Assembly: GCF_004101865.1 (NCBI RefSeq)
Contig: NZ_CP026118.1
Coordinates: 1,054,001-1,118,000 of the forward strand
Reading direction: 5' to 3'
Source: Halobacillus litoralis
GTDB taxonomy: Bacteria; Bacillota; Bacilli; Bacillales; Halobacillaceae
Length of the DNA stretch: 64,000 nt
Shown here one piece after another: positions 15,862 to 24,703 of the stretch (its first letter is position 1; every line of letters starts with the position of its first letter). The notes beneath the pieces were generated by a model, which worked only from the letters and a program-made list of their open reading frames with translations, did no database searches and had not been told where the DNA came from. The translations under genes and the position numbers were made by a program.

Positions 15862-16598
15862 CCCTCAACCTCCTCTCCATCATCTAAGATCCAAATCCCG
15901 CTGAACCCTCCGACAACAGTTCCAATTACAATCGCCCAACCCTGGTTCATCCCCAAAGTCTGACATATAAAGTTAATCAACATTGCTAAAATGGCTATCA
16001 ATGCAATGCGGACATTTCTTTTAACTGAAGGAATAAGCAAACCGATGAACATAGCATAAAGCGCAATTCCCATACTATCACTCAGCCGGGAAGGCATAAT
16101 GTCACCGAGGACTCCACCTAGATAAGAGCCACCCACCCAAGAAATATAAGCAGTTAAAATCAATGAAGCATAGAACAATCCGCCATGTGTTTCTTTCGCT
16201 TCTTTCCGATAAAGTGCGGACATCGTGAATGTTTCGTCCGTCAAACCTAAAGTTAATGGTAATTTTGCACGAAGAGCGATGGTCTTTAAGCGATTGACAA
16301 AAGAAAGACTCATTACAAAGTGTCTGAAGTTGAGAACGAAGGTTGCAATAATGATCTCAATGATTCCTGTCCCTGTCGCAACCATCCCAACAGCTAGAAA
16401 CTGGGCTGCTCCCGCAAATACAAGTACACTCATCAGCGTAAGTTCAAAATTGGTCATCCCAGTTTGACTGGCCAGTACCCCGTAAGTTAATGCAATCGGT
16501 AAATACCCGAGCATAATGGGTAACCCTGCAACTATTCCTCTTTGAATCATATGTAAACGACTTGATGAGGCAGAGCGTTCAATCGTTTCAGGTTCCAT
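15858..16598 (-). CDS. azlC: AzlC family branched-chain amino acid exporter, large subunit
   Basis: A 246-residue membrane protein. It has the family blocks LPIMLGYLPIALTYGVLA (about residues 27-44), FAGAAQFLAVGM (about residues 61-72) and NFRHFVMSLSF (about residues 91-101), then GLTDETFTMS. It works with AzlD in export of branched-chain amino acids. The start follows GGGGGACTGGGGC. The operon is azlC-azlD; no AzlB regulator lies nearby. Confidence 0.93.
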   Translation of the reverse strand: MEPETIERSASSSRLHMIQRGIVAGLPIMLGYLPIALTYGVLASQTGMTNFELTLMSVLVFAGAAQFLAVGMVATGTGIIEIIIATFVLNFRHFVMSLSFVNRLKTIALRAKLPLTLGLTDETFTMSALYRKEAKETHGGLFYASLILTAYISWVGGSYLGGVLGDIMPSRLSDSMGIALYAMFIGLLIPSVKRNVRIALIAILAMLINFICQTLGMNQGWAIVIGTVVGGFSGIWILDDGEEVEG

Positions 16599-16775
16599 GC
16601 CCCAGTCCCCCTGCTTTTCAAATTTCCACCATTATACACGACCAGCATCTTCTTTTGAAGGTGGCTCGTTTAATTTTATGAATAATATAAAACGACCTCA
16701 AAGCACCCCTCCTTTTTATAACCCCTCAGGAATTTAATGGGTTTAAAAAACACCCTCCATCAAGCCTGAAAAGTA

Positions 16776-16804
16776 TTGACAAGCGGTGTTGATTCTTTTA
16801 TGAT
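16776..16804 (+). promoter_or_regulatory. Sigma-A promoter of the T-box leader
   Basis: A perfect -35 TTGACA, a 17-base spacer and -10 TATGAT. Transcription should start near 16811, leaving a leader of about 270 bases before nhaC. Confidence 0.85.
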
Positions 16805-16810
16805 GTATTC

Positions 16811-17055
16811 ACAATACTTCATTACTTAAAAGCGTTTAAGCGAAAAAGAATAAATCGTATCACGAATATCGCAGTAGATAGTCGAAAAGCAGCAATCAGA
16901 GACCAGGTGAATGGTGTAAACTTGGGCTGTTCGTTTATCGAATTACAGTATTCTTTGAAAGTGATACACCAAACAAGTGGGTAATATATTTACCAACAAG
17001 GGTGGTACCGCGGAGTCTGAGCTTCGTCCCTGTTTCAGGGCGGAGCTTTTTGTTA
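16811..17055 (+). promoter_or_regulatory. T-box riboswitch, probably tyrosine-specific
   Basis: The T-box sequence AAGGGTGGTACCGCGG is at 16998-17013. It is followed by a terminator stem built from GCTTCGTCCCTG and CAGGGCGGAGC and a T-run (17020-17053). Upstream lies a Stem I-like region with AGAGACCAGGTGAATGGTGTAAACTTGG-type apical features (written here in outline) and an AGTA element facing GAA. The likely specifier is TAC (Tyr) at 16944-16946, followed by the expected purine. Uncharged tRNA-Tyr would open the terminator. The TTA reading one base earlier (Leu) is less likely because C follows it. Confidence 0.88.
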
Positions 17056-17078
17056 TGGAGAAAAAAGGAGGAACAATT

Positions 17079-18488
17079 ATGCTGCATTTACAACCAAAAA
17101 AATTGCCGACTATCTTGGAAGCAAGTCTACTATTGCTCACCACCATTGGAATCATCAGCTATTTTATCATCTCGATCCAAACCGTCCCCCACGTTCCTAT
17201 TTTAATCGGGATCCTTGTGATGCTTATGTATGGTTTCATGAAAAAGATGTCTTTTAAAGATCTTCAATACGGGATGACACAGGGTGCCCAGACAGGCATG
17301 GGTGCCGTGCTGTTATTTTTCATCATCGGAATTTTGATTTCCAGCTGGATGGCCAGCGGTACGATTCCTGTATTGATAAACACAGGATTCCTGCTAGCTG
17401 GAGGACCTTGGTTCTTAGCAATCATTTTTGCTGTAACGGCAATCATCGGGATCGCTCTGGGCAGCTCTTTCACCACTGCCGCTACTGTCGGTGTCGCTTT
17501 TATCAGTGTTGCTCAATCCATGGATGTTTCCTTAGCTATGACTGCAGGTGCTATCGTTTCCGGTGCATTCTTCGGCGATAAAATGTCTCCATTATCCGAT
17601 ACGACCAATTTAGCTTCTACTGTAGTGAAAGTAGACCTTTTTGATCATATCAAGAATATGACATGGACGACGATTCCTGCCTTTATCATCGCTTTCGTCC
17701 TTTTTATCTTTCTATCTCCTGAGGGAAGTGCAAATGTAGAGCAGCTGAACAGCTTCCAGACAGGTTTAGCTGACGCAGGCTTGATGCACTGGAGTTCGTG
17801 GATTCCTTTAGCTGCATTAATTGCAATGACAATCACTAAACGACCGGCTTTTCTATCCTTAGCGACCAGCAGCATCATTGCTACTTTGATTGCAGGTTTC
17901 CGCGGTGTCTTGGAATGGGGTGCCCTTTGGGGTACATGGTTCGATGGTTTCCAAGCCGATACAGGTAATGAAGTCGTCAATGAACTACTCACACGCGGAG
18001 GGATGAATGGGATGCTTTTCACCGTTTCCCTGGTCATTTTAGCCCTGGCTCTTGGTGGGTTGTTCTTCGTCACGGGAGTCATTCCGTCTATCCTGTCACG
18101 GTTGCAAAAATCGTTGAGAACGGCTAGATCAGCGACATTATCGACGGCCTTCACCGCCATTGGCATCAATATCGCCATTGGTGAGCAATACCTTTCAATT
18201 CTGCTCACTGGTGAAGCCTATCAAGACGTGTATGAAAAAGCTGGATTAGCCAGGAAAAACCTATCACGGACACTTGAAGATGCAGGCACTGTCATTAATC
18301 CCCTTGTACCATGGAGCGTCTGTGGAGTATTTTTGGCAGATGTGCTCGGTGTACCCGTATTGGATTATTTGCCGTTCGCTTTCTTCTGCTTACTCAGTCC
18401 GCTTTTGACAATCCTCTTCGGGTTCACTGGAAAAACATTAACCCCAAAAGGATCTGAGAATATACAATCGCTTGAAAAAGCTAATTAA
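17079..18488 (+). CDS. NhaC family antiporter, probable tyrosine transporter
   Basis: A 469-residue membrane protein with about 11-12 TM segments of the NhaC family. Recognisable blocks are AIIGIALGSSFTTAATVGVAF (in pieces), AFFGDKMSPLSDTTNLA and EDAGTVINPLVPWSVCGVF. Named as a Na+/H+ antiporter by homology, but control by a Tyr T-box places it with NhaC/YheL proteins that comparative studies predict to import tyrosine. The start is the ATG at 17079 behind AAAGGAGGAACAATT. A terminator follows directly. Confidence 0.88.
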   Translation: MLHLQPKKLPTILEASLLLLTTIGIISYFIISIQTVPHVPILIGILVMLMYGFMKKMSFKDLQYGMTQGAQTGMGAVLLFFIIGILISSWMASGTIPVLINTGFLLAGGPWFLAIIFAVTAIIGIALGSSFTTAATVGVAFISVAQSMDVSLAMTAGAIVSGAFFGDKMSPLSDTTNLASTVVKVDLFDHIKNMTWTTIPAFIIAFVLFIFLSPEGSANVEQLNSFQTGLADAGLMHWSSWIPLAALIAMTITKRPAFLSLATSSIIATLIAGFRGVLEWGALWGTWFDGFQADTGNEVVNELLTRGGMNGMLFTVSLVILALALGGLFFVTGVIPSILSRLQKSLRTARSATLSTAFTAIGINIAIGEQYLSILLTGEAYQDVYEKAGLARKNLSRTLEDAGTVINPLVPWSVCGVFLADVLGVPVLDYLPFAFFCLLSPLLTILFGFTGKTLTPKGSENIQSLEKAN

Positions 18489-18493
18489 AATTC

Positions 18494-18524
18494 AAAGCGC
18501 CTCCGAAGACGGGGGCGCTTTTTG
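18494..18524 (+). terminator. Terminator of nhaC
   Basis: A GC-rich stem AAAGCGCC/GGCGCTTT followed by TTTT, six bases after the stop. Confidence 0.9.
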
Positions 18525-18709
18525 AATGGTTCCATTATTAATTGAATTCCCACACCAAAAATGTAAATTTTTTCTAAATAATGCGAATCCGATTACACTA
18601 TCATTGAAATTCAGGGTACTGCTCATTATAAGTTCTCATCTATTGAATAATCCGGTTGAAACAAACCAAACTACCAAGAAACGGCTCATCGAGTAAAGAG
18701 GTGGAATGG

Positions 18710-19543
18710 ATGGATCAATTCGAACACCATGAAGAAACAAATGAAAATTGGCATATGGCCCATGCTGAAGCAGAACAAGTTCTTGACGATGTTGCTTTTT
18801 ACCGGACCTTGATCGCCAATGTGATTTTTCTTGGCAAAGAAGGCGCAGAGGATTGGGTGCTCGTAGATTGCGGGATTGGTCATTATAGCAAGAGAATTAT
18901 GGAAGCAGCAGAAAAACGCTATGGAGGTCAGCCTCCTCAAGCCATCATTCTGACACATGGCCACTTTGATCATGTCGGTTCAGCGAAGAAATTAGCAGAT
19001 CATTGGCGGGTTCCTATCTATATACATCCTATGGAAATGGACTATGTCACAGGTAAACGGGACTACCCCGTAGGAGATGCAACAGTAGGAGGAGGGCTCT
19101 TTGCTATTATGTCCCCTTTTTTCCCGACAGACCCTGTAGACTTAAGCAAGTATATTCACCCCATTCCTAATGATGGCAATCTCCCCTTCTTAAAAGAATG
19201 GCGGGTGATTCATACTCCAGGTCATACCCCTGGTCATATCTCCTTATTCCGGGACAAAGACCGTACATTGATTACAGGAGACGCTTTCATTACAGTCAAA
19301 CAGGAATCAAGCTTGGCTGTTTTCATCCAACATCAACATGTTCACGGCCCACCGGCTTATTTCACACACAACTGGAATGAAGCAGAAAAATCTGTCCAGA
19401 AATTAGCAAAGCTGAATCCAGCAGTTGCGGTGACCGGCCATGGGTTACCAATGGAAGATGAATTATTAGCCAATCAATTAAATGACCTTGCAGCAAACTT
19501 CAAGGAATTAGCGGTACCCAAACATAAAAACAAGGAACACTAA
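18710..19543 (+). CDS. MBL-fold metallo-hydrolase
   Basis: 277 residues of metallo-beta-lactamase fold. The metal-binding motif THGHFDHVGS is near residue 84, a further His is in HTPGHTPGHISLF, the Asp is in LITGDAF and the last His is in VTGHGLPM. These five motifs hold two metal ions, usually zinc. The substrate is unknown (thioesters, lactones and lactams occur in the family). The start is the ATG at 18710 with AGAGGTGG; an earlier ATG 18 codons upstream has no ribosome binding site. It is convergent with the next gene across a shared hairpin. Confidence 0.88.
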   Translation: MDQFEHHEETNENWHMAHAEAEQVLDDVAFYRTLIANVIFLGKEGAEDWVLVDCGIGHYSKRIMEAAEKRYGGQPPQAIILTHGHFDHVGSAKKLADHWRVPIYIHPMEMDYVTGKRDYPVGDATVGGGLFAIMSPFFPTDPVDLSKYIHPIPNDGNLPFLKEWRVIHTPGHTPGHISLFRDKDRTLITGDAFITVKQESSLAVFIQHQHVHGPPAYFTHNWNEAEKSVQKLAKLNPAVAVTGHGLPMEDELLANQLNDLAANFKELAVPKHKNKEH

Positions 19544-19575
19544 AAAGGTAACCCTTATGAGGGGTTGCCTTTTTC
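19542..19575. terminator. Bidirectional terminator
   Basis: A stem AAAAGGTAACCC/GGGGTTGCCTTTT with flanking A and T runs, between convergent genes. Confidence 0.85.
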
Positions 19576-20340
19576 GTTTCTGATAATCTCTTCGATTTTC
19601 CTCAATCCCACGAGAAGCCTCGGACTTGGACGACAGAAAAGGGATTCTTCCAACACATGAATACGGTCCTGCTTAACTGCGGTCAGTTCATCCCACCCCG
19701 GTCTCTTTCTTATTAGATCAGTATTCATCTTTTCTTCTTTCACTCCGACCCACACCATGCATATATGATCTGGATCTCGCCGCTTCACATCTTCCCAATC
19801 AGTCTGGAAACTTGCTGTATTTTCATCTCGAAAAATGTTGTAAGCACCTGCAAGCTCACTGATTTCTGTCAACCAGTTCAGCCCTCCTGGTGTAAATACA
19901 GGTTTCGGCCACCATTCCCAGTAAAGAGAAGGCTTATCTCCACTCTGCTCAGCTCTTGCTTTGAATTTTTCTATCTCCAAAATAAATGTATGCGCTTTCG
20001 AATTTGCTTCCGCTTCGATACCAATGGCTTTTCCCACCCTGCGAATATCTTCTGAAATCTCATAAATACTGTTTGGATTCAATATAATATAAGGCAGACC
20101 ATATTCATCCAGACCTTCAATATTTTTCTCCATACCTGGAACAGACAAGGAAGCAAGAACTAAATCCGGTTGCAGTTCTGCTACTTTTTCTATATCAATA
20201 GATAAGTCAGGTCCAAGTTTAGGCAATCTCTCCACTTGGGGAGGGTAATCAGAATAATTGTCGACACCAACCAACAGATGTACGCGGTCAAGATAGGCGA
20301 TAATTTCAGTATTACTAGGACAAATCGACACAATTCTCAC
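19555..20340 (-). CDS. Cobalamin-binding (BtuF-like) substrate-binding-fold protein without signal peptide
   Basis: 261 residues starting RIVSICPSNTEIIAYLD, the signature of class III periplasmic-binding-fold proteins of the BtuF group. It continues LVGVDNYSDYPP and ELQPDLVLAS. The start is taken as GTG at 20340 (AGAGGTGAGAAT in front), which leaves no signal peptide or lipobox; cytoplasmic BtuF-like proteins of this kind are common in Bacillaceae. No BtuCD permease is adjacent. A role in corrinoid handling is inferred only from the fold. Confidence 0.8.
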   Translation of the reverse strand: MRIVSICPSNTEIIAYLDRVHLLVGVDNYSDYPPQVERLPKLGPDLSIDIEKVAELQPDLVLASLSVPGMEKNIEGLDEYGLPYIILNPNSIYEISEDIRRVGKAIGIEAEANSKAHTFILEIEKFKARAEQSGDKPSLYWEWWPKPVFTPGGLNWLTEISELAGAYNIFRDENTASFQTDWEDVKRRDPDHICMVWVGVKEEKMNTDLIRKRPGWDELTAVKQDRIHVLEESLFCRPSPRLLVGLRKIEEIIRNEKGNPS

Positions 20341-20435
20341 ATTCTCACCTCTTTTTTCAGAATCCTCTGATGTTTCATTTTCTTTCATTATAGCTTATAT
20401 TTAAGTTATGGAAAAAGGAAGAAAGGGATGAGCCC

Positions 20436-21263
20436 ATGACCACTACACTCCTTGATACGACGAGAGGGATAGTTGAATTTACATATAAAGGTGTTGGACC
20501 GGCACTATTGTTGTTGAAAGGCGGTCACTCCACCCGGAATACCGACCTGTCCCACAGCAGTCTCGTTTATGAAGGCTTTTCTTTATTGACGGTTTCCAGG
20601 CCTGGTTACGATTATACGGAACCATCCACTGGAAGAACACCTGAGGAATTCGCTGAGACCATTGTAGAAATACTTGATCATTTAAATATTGAAAGTGTGA
20701 GCGTGATCGCAATATCAGCTGCTGGCCCAACAGGAATCGCCTTAGCCTCCAGTCACCCTGAACGTGTGAATAAGCTCTTGATGGAAGCGGCATTGACCAG
20801 CCCCTGGAACAAAAAAACCAAACAAAAGGCGAAAATCCTCTTCGGTCCTGCCGAACGAATTGTTTGGGGCAGTTTAAGAACGTTGCTCAAGTTTTTCCCC
20901 GATCTTATTATGAAACAACTTCTTTCAGAAATGACGACAGAAGATGTGGACGCCTATCTAGAAAGGCTCTCACCTAATGACCGCCGCTTCATTTATGATA
21001 TGTTATCTACCTCTCAATCAGGAAAAGGCTTCACGAATGACTTAGAACACACGGTTCCTGATATGAACCGTTTAGAAGTCCCTGTATTGGGGATGTATTC
21101 ACAAAAAGATAGAAGTGTTCCCTACACCAATGCTTTGTTATTGAAATCCTCAGTTCCCGATTGTGAAATTTTCGAAGTGGATGCAGACAGTCATTTGATT
21201 TGGATTGGAAAAGATGCTCAGGAAGTATGGAAGAAACGGTTGGAATTTTTGAGTCAATCCTAA
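20436..21263 (+). CDS. Alpha/beta-hydrolase fold protein
   Basis: 275 residues with the alpha/beta-hydrolase layout: LLLLKGGHSTR (oxyanion region, residues 24-34), SRPGYDYTEPS, then the nucleophile elbow AISAAGPTG with Ser94, YSQKDRSVP with the likely acid and DADSHLIW with the likely base. The elbow reads A-x-S-x-A instead of the usual G-x-S-x-G, which is unusual but known in some branches. The substrate is unknown. The following gene starts 20 bases downstream, so they probably form an operon. Confidence 0.82.
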   Translation: MTTTLLDTTRGIVEFTYKGVGPALLLLKGGHSTRNTDLSHSSLVYEGFSLLTVSRPGYDYTEPSTGRTPEEFAETIVEILDHLNIESVSVIAISAAGPTGIALASSHPERVNKLLMEAALTSPWNKKTKQKAKILFGPAERIVWGSLRTLLKFFPDLIMKQLLSEMTTEDVDAYLERLSPNDRRFIYDMLSTSQSGKGFTNDLEHTVPDMNRLEVPVLGMYSQKDRSVPYTNALLLKSSVPDCEIFEVDADSHLIWIGKDAQEVWKKRLEFLSQS

Positions 21264-21283
21264 ACCACTCGGAGGGGATCATC

Positions 21284-22135
21284 ATGGATGTTGTAAAAAG
21301 CACACAGATGTTAGACAAGTTCTTGAAGTTTTATGATCAAGCTGCCCAAGTTCCGCCACACCAGCGATATCAGCTATGGGTGGAGCATTACGCCTTTCCA
21401 TATACACCGCCAGGTTACCATCAGGATCAATTAGCCAAAGAAATGCTGGAGTACGCATGGGATCAGTACACTCACGTCTATGAAAAGATCCAATTCTTTG
21501 AAGTTGATTCTGTCGCATTGAGTGAACAAGTGGAATCAATTAAGCAGACGCTCCAGTGCACTGAACCGGTACACCTTACAGTCCTGTTTTTTGTCGGCAC
21601 ATTCGAAACAGATCCATTTATCGTTAAAGACGATCATCGATATACCCTTTGCTTCCCTGTCGAACTCGCATCAAGCAGAACAAGACTATGCCAGGAATTG
21701 ACACGTGTTGTGCATTGCAGTCAATCAGGACTTGCACCCAGTCATACACGGACTCTCGGCCAACTGATTTTTCAAGAAGGACTTTCTCTACACACCACAC
21801 AAGAGCTCCTCCAAAGTGATGGAGTGGCAGAACGTCCCTCTACCTGGCATAAAGAAAAGTGCAGCCGTGAACCGAACCGGGTCATGATCAACATACTCCC
21901 ACATTTACACCGCACCGATTATGAAGCACTCTATTCTTTCACCAAAGGGACAGGAGCATCCGGTTATGAAAAAGAAGCCAATTATACAGGATGGTTAGTC
22001 GTCGGTCATCTTTTAGAACAAAGCAGCACGCTTTATGAATTAGCCAAAATTCATAAAGACGATGTCGATTCTCTTGTAGAAAAATCCCTCTTTTCACTCC
22101 TGAACCAAGCTTACCTGACACAGGCCCAAGAATGA
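21284..22135 (+). CDS. Uncharacterised protein, possibly a degenerate DUF2268-type metalloprotease
   Basis: 283 residues, no signal peptide. A central block RLCQELTRVVH followed 25 residues later by LIFQEGLSLHTTQEL resembles the HExxH and EG(L/A) arrangement of DUF2268 zinc peptidases. However, the first His is Gln here, so the zinc site would be incomplete. This assignment is tentative. The start is ATG 21284 after GGAGGGGATCATC. It follows the alpha/beta-hydrolase gene closely, suggesting a two-gene operon. Confidence 0.6.
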   Translation: MDVVKSTQMLDKFLKFYDQAAQVPPHQRYQLWVEHYAFPYTPPGYHQDQLAKEMLEYAWDQYTHVYEKIQFFEVDSVALSEQVESIKQTLQCTEPVHLTVLFFVGTFETDPFIVKDDHRYTLCFPVELASSRTRLCQELTRVVHCSQSGLAPSHTRTLGQLIFQEGLSLHTTQELLQSDGVAERPSTWHKEKCSREPNRVMINILPHLHRTDYEALYSFTKGTGASGYEKEANYTGWLVVGHLLEQSSTLYELAKIHKDDVDSLVEKSLFSLLNQAYLTQAQE

Positions 22136-22331
22136 TCTTTTAAGTTGAACCATTTTTTTAACAAAAGACCTTTATTTCATTTGGACCATCTGTTATACTG
22201 AAGTTAATTATTCATTGTTCGATAAGATTCATGCAAGAGAAGATGTTTCAAAAGATGTCGTCTTGATGGAACTTGAAAGAGCAAGAATAGTAATACAATG
22301 TGGAATTTTTCCACGCAGGAGGTAATTGTAC

Positions 22332-22529
22332 ATGGTCGAAGGTACAGTAAAATGGTTTAACGCAGAAAAAGGTTTCGGATTTATTGAAGTAGAAGGTCAA
22401 GACGACGTCTTCGTACACTTCTCTGCTATTCAAGAAGAAGGATTCAAATCCCTTGAAGAAGGACAAGTTGTTTCTTTCGAAATTGAAGAAGGTCAGCGTG
22501 GACCACAAGCAGCTAACGTTCAAAAATAA
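22332..22529 (+). CDS. Cold-shock protein, CspA/CspB family
   Basis: A 65-residue single cold-shock domain with RNP1 KGFGFIEV and RNP2 VFVHFSAI; the opening [16 protein letters not shown] is diagnostic. It binds single-stranded nucleic acid and melts RNA structure. The start is ATG 22332 after AGGAGGTAATTGTAC. The 190 bases upstream are AT-rich and probably contain an extended 5' leader, as is usual for csp genes. A strong terminator follows. Confidence 0.96.
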   Translation: MVEGTVKWFNAEKGFGFIEVEGQDDVFVHFSAIQEEGFKSLEEGQVVSFEIEEGQRGPQAANVQK

Positions 22530-22538
22530 GGACGTATA

Positions 22539-22568
22539 AAAAACTCCCCTCTCGCAGGGGAGTTTTTT
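22539..22568 (+). terminator. Terminator of the cold-shock gene
   Basis: A stem AAACTCCCCT/AGGGGAGTTT followed by a T-run. Confidence 0.92.
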
Positions 22569-22614
22569 TATGCCATAAAGTTTTTTGTATCACGTGAAGC
22601 ACAATTTCCAAAGT

Positions 22615-22644
22615 AAAAAAACAGACCGGAATCCCCGGTCTGTT
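22615..22644 (-). terminator. Terminator of map
   Basis: A stem ACAGACCGG/CCGGTCTGT with a U-run on the minus strand. Confidence 0.88.
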
Positions 22645-22651
22645 CTACTCT

Positions 22652-23407
22652 CTACTCTACATCCTGTTCTGTCAAAATGACCGGTCCCTCTTTTGTAACG
22701 GCTACTGTGTGCTCATATTGAGCGGACAATGTGCCATCAACTGTGCGAGCCGTCCAGTTATTTTCATCCATTTGACTGGCCCATCCGCCGATATTGATCA
22801 TCGGCTCAATGGTAATGACCATCCCCTCTTTCAATCGGGCACCTTTTCCAGCTGCGCCAAAGTGAGGAATATAGGGATCTTCATGAATGGATTCACCGAT
22901 TCCGTGTCCGGTGAAATCACGGACAACCGAATACCCCTCCCCTTCTGCATAAGCTTGGATGGCATGGCCGATATCACCGATTCGATTACCCGGTACTGCC
23001 TGCTCTATTCCTTTATACAACGATGTTTTGGTAACATCCATCAGTTTTTGGGTTTCCTCACTGACTTCACCGACCGCATGCGTCCATGCAGAGTCAGCCA
23101 GGAATCCATTCAAGTTTACAACCATGTCAATTGTAACAATGTCCCCCTCTTCAAGCTGCTCTTTTCGAGGGAAGCCATGGCAAATCTCATCATTAATCGA
23201 GGCGCATGTAGTGAATTCGTATCCCTGATACCCTTTTTGTTCCCCTGTCGCCCCACGCTCTGCCAGATATTTTTCAACAAAATTTTCGATTTCCATTGTT
23301 GTCACACCTGGTTTTATAAATGTACGAAGTTGTTTGTGTACACTTGCTAACAACTTCCCTGCTTCGTGCATCTTTTCAATTTCTCTTTGACTCTTACGTT
23401 TAATCAT
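22652..23407 (-). CDS. map: Type I methionine aminopeptidase
   Basis: 251 residues of pita-bread fold. Metal ligands lie in VTIDMVVNLNGFLADSAWTHAVG (two Asp, about residues 93-110; shown in pieces), GHGIG (His near residue 168), ITIEPM (Glu) and YEHTVAV (Glu). It removes initiator methionine from nascent proteins. The length and opening (RKSQREIEKMHEAGKLL) match the second MAP of Bacillus (YflG type), which is not in the ribosomal-protein operon. It stands alone here with its own terminator. Confidence 0.95.
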   Translation of the reverse strand: MIKRKSQREIEKMHEAGKLLASVHKQLRTFIKPGVTTMEIENFVEKYLAERGATGEQKGYQGYEFTTCASINDEICHGFPRKEQLEEGDIVTIDMVVNLNGFLADSAWTHAVGEVSEETQKLMDVTKTSLYKGIEQAVPGNRIGDIGHAIQAYAEGEGYSVVRDFTGHGIGESIHEDPYIPHFGAAGKGARLKEGMVITIEPMINIGGWASQMDENNWTARTVDGTLSAQYEHTVAVTKEGPVILTEQDVE

Positions 23408-23491
23408 ATGTTCAATCCTCTCTACTTTTTACATATGCAAGTATCCATTAGTATGATAACGAAAAAATGAAGAAACGACCACCCCGGAAGC

Positions 23492-24046
23492 TCATTCTAT
23501 GTCTTTAATCCGTTTGGCAGGATTTCCACCGACAAACACATTGGCGGGCACGTCTTTCGTCACTACAGCTCCCGCACCAATAATGACGTTATCTCCGATT
23601 GTTACTCCTGGATTAACGACTGCATTCCCTCCAATCCAGACGTCATCTCCAACCGTAATCGGTTTTCCAGCTTCCAATCCACTTGCGCGCGTTTTCCTAT
23701 CGATAGGGTGAGTGGCTGTATATAATTGGACATTTGGACCAATCAATACACGTTTTCCGATTGTAATTGGACAAACATCTAAAAATACACAGTTGAAATT
23801 AGCGAAGAACCCCTCCCCTACGTGGATATTGTATCCATAATCACAATAAAAAGGGGGCTCGAGACCCATTTCTCCTTCAATAGTTCCAAATAAATCTTCA
23901 ATCAATTGTTTTCGGTAGTGATTCTCAGAATCCTTTGTCTGGTTCAGTGAATTTGTCAACTGCCTTGCACGAGATCTTTCAATTATCAACTCATCATCCC
24001 ATGGTTCGTATAATTCTCCAGATAACATTTTTTCCTTTTCCGTCAC
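23492..24046 (-). CDS. maa: Maltose/sugar O-acetyltransferase
   Basis: 184 residues, as in B. subtilis Maa. The N-terminal helix block [19 protein letters not shown] precedes a left-handed beta-helix with hexapeptide repeats. The catalytic His lies in YTATHPID, and the end [20 protein letters not shown] is typical. It transfers acetyl from acetyl-CoA to the 6-hydroxyl of sugars. The best start is GTG 24046 with GAGGTG eight bases in front; upstream in-frame codons overlap the ribosome binding site. Confidence 0.9.
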   Translation of the reverse strand: MTEKEKMLSGELYEPWDDELIIERSRARQLTNSLNQTKDSENHYRKQLIEDLFGTIEGEMGLEPPFYCDYGYNIHVGEGFFANFNCVFLDVCPITIGKRVLIGPNVQLYTATHPIDRKTRASGLEAGKPITVGDDVWIGGNAVVNPGVTIGDNVIIGAGAVVTKDVPANVFVGGNPAKRIKDIE

Positions 24047-24134
24047 ACCCATCACCTCTACCTTATGTTAAGTTCTTCCTTTACTTTACCATATATTTTC
24101 GCTAATCTAGGGAGAACTGAAGGAGGGAACCCCT

Positions 24135-24641
24135 ATGCAAACACGTGAATTGAATGGTTCAGATGCTGCACGGTATTACGAACTCCGTCTAGAAGCATTA
24201 TTAACCAACCCAGATGCCTTTATCACAACTTATGAACAAGAAAAACAAAGACCTGACCCAATAAAATCGACAGCCGATCGTTTGGATAGCAAAACATCCC
24301 GCACCTTTGGTCTTTTCTCGGAAGAAACTCTTGTCGGGGTGGTTACTTTAATTAAAGAAGCTCATCCAAAATTCGCTCACAAAGCATCGATCGTAGCGAT
24401 GTACATAACACCGGAAAACAGAAGAAAAGGCGGGGCTGAGCTGTTGATCCAGGAGGTCATTCTTTTTTCTCAAGCCATTCACCTAGAAGTTCTCCATTTA
24501 AGTGTAGTAACGGACAATCAACCTGCGAAAAAACTCTATGAGAAACTGGGGTTCGAATCCTATGGTGTCGAACGCAAAGCGATCAAGCTGCCAGATCGGT
24601 ACTTGGATGAAGAACACATGGCACTTTTTCTCAAACAATGA
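24135..24641 (+). CDS. GNAT family N-acetyltransferase
   Basis: 168 residues with a GNAT fold. MYITPENRRKGGAELLIQEVI carries a variant acetyl-CoA loop (RRKGGAE in place of R-G-x-G-x-G/A), followed by LHLSVVTDNQPAKKLYEKLGFE, the conserved last strand and helix. The substrate is unknown. The start follows AGGAGGGAACCCCT. It lies 60 bases before the ABC ATPase gene without a clear terminator, so co-transcription is possible. Confidence 0.87.
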   Translation: MQTRELNGSDAARYYELRLEALLTNPDAFITTYEQEKQRPDPIKSTADRLDSKTSRTFGLFSEETLVGVVTLIKEAHPKFAHKASIVAMYITPENRRKGGAELLIQEVILFSQAIHLEVLHLSVVTDNQPAKKLYEKLGFESYGVERKAIKLPDRYLDEEHMALFLKQ

Positions 24642-24703
24642 AACGTCTGACACCCTCAAACGTATGAGTAAGCGAAAGTATTTTGTGGGAAAGGGTGGAA
24701 ATT

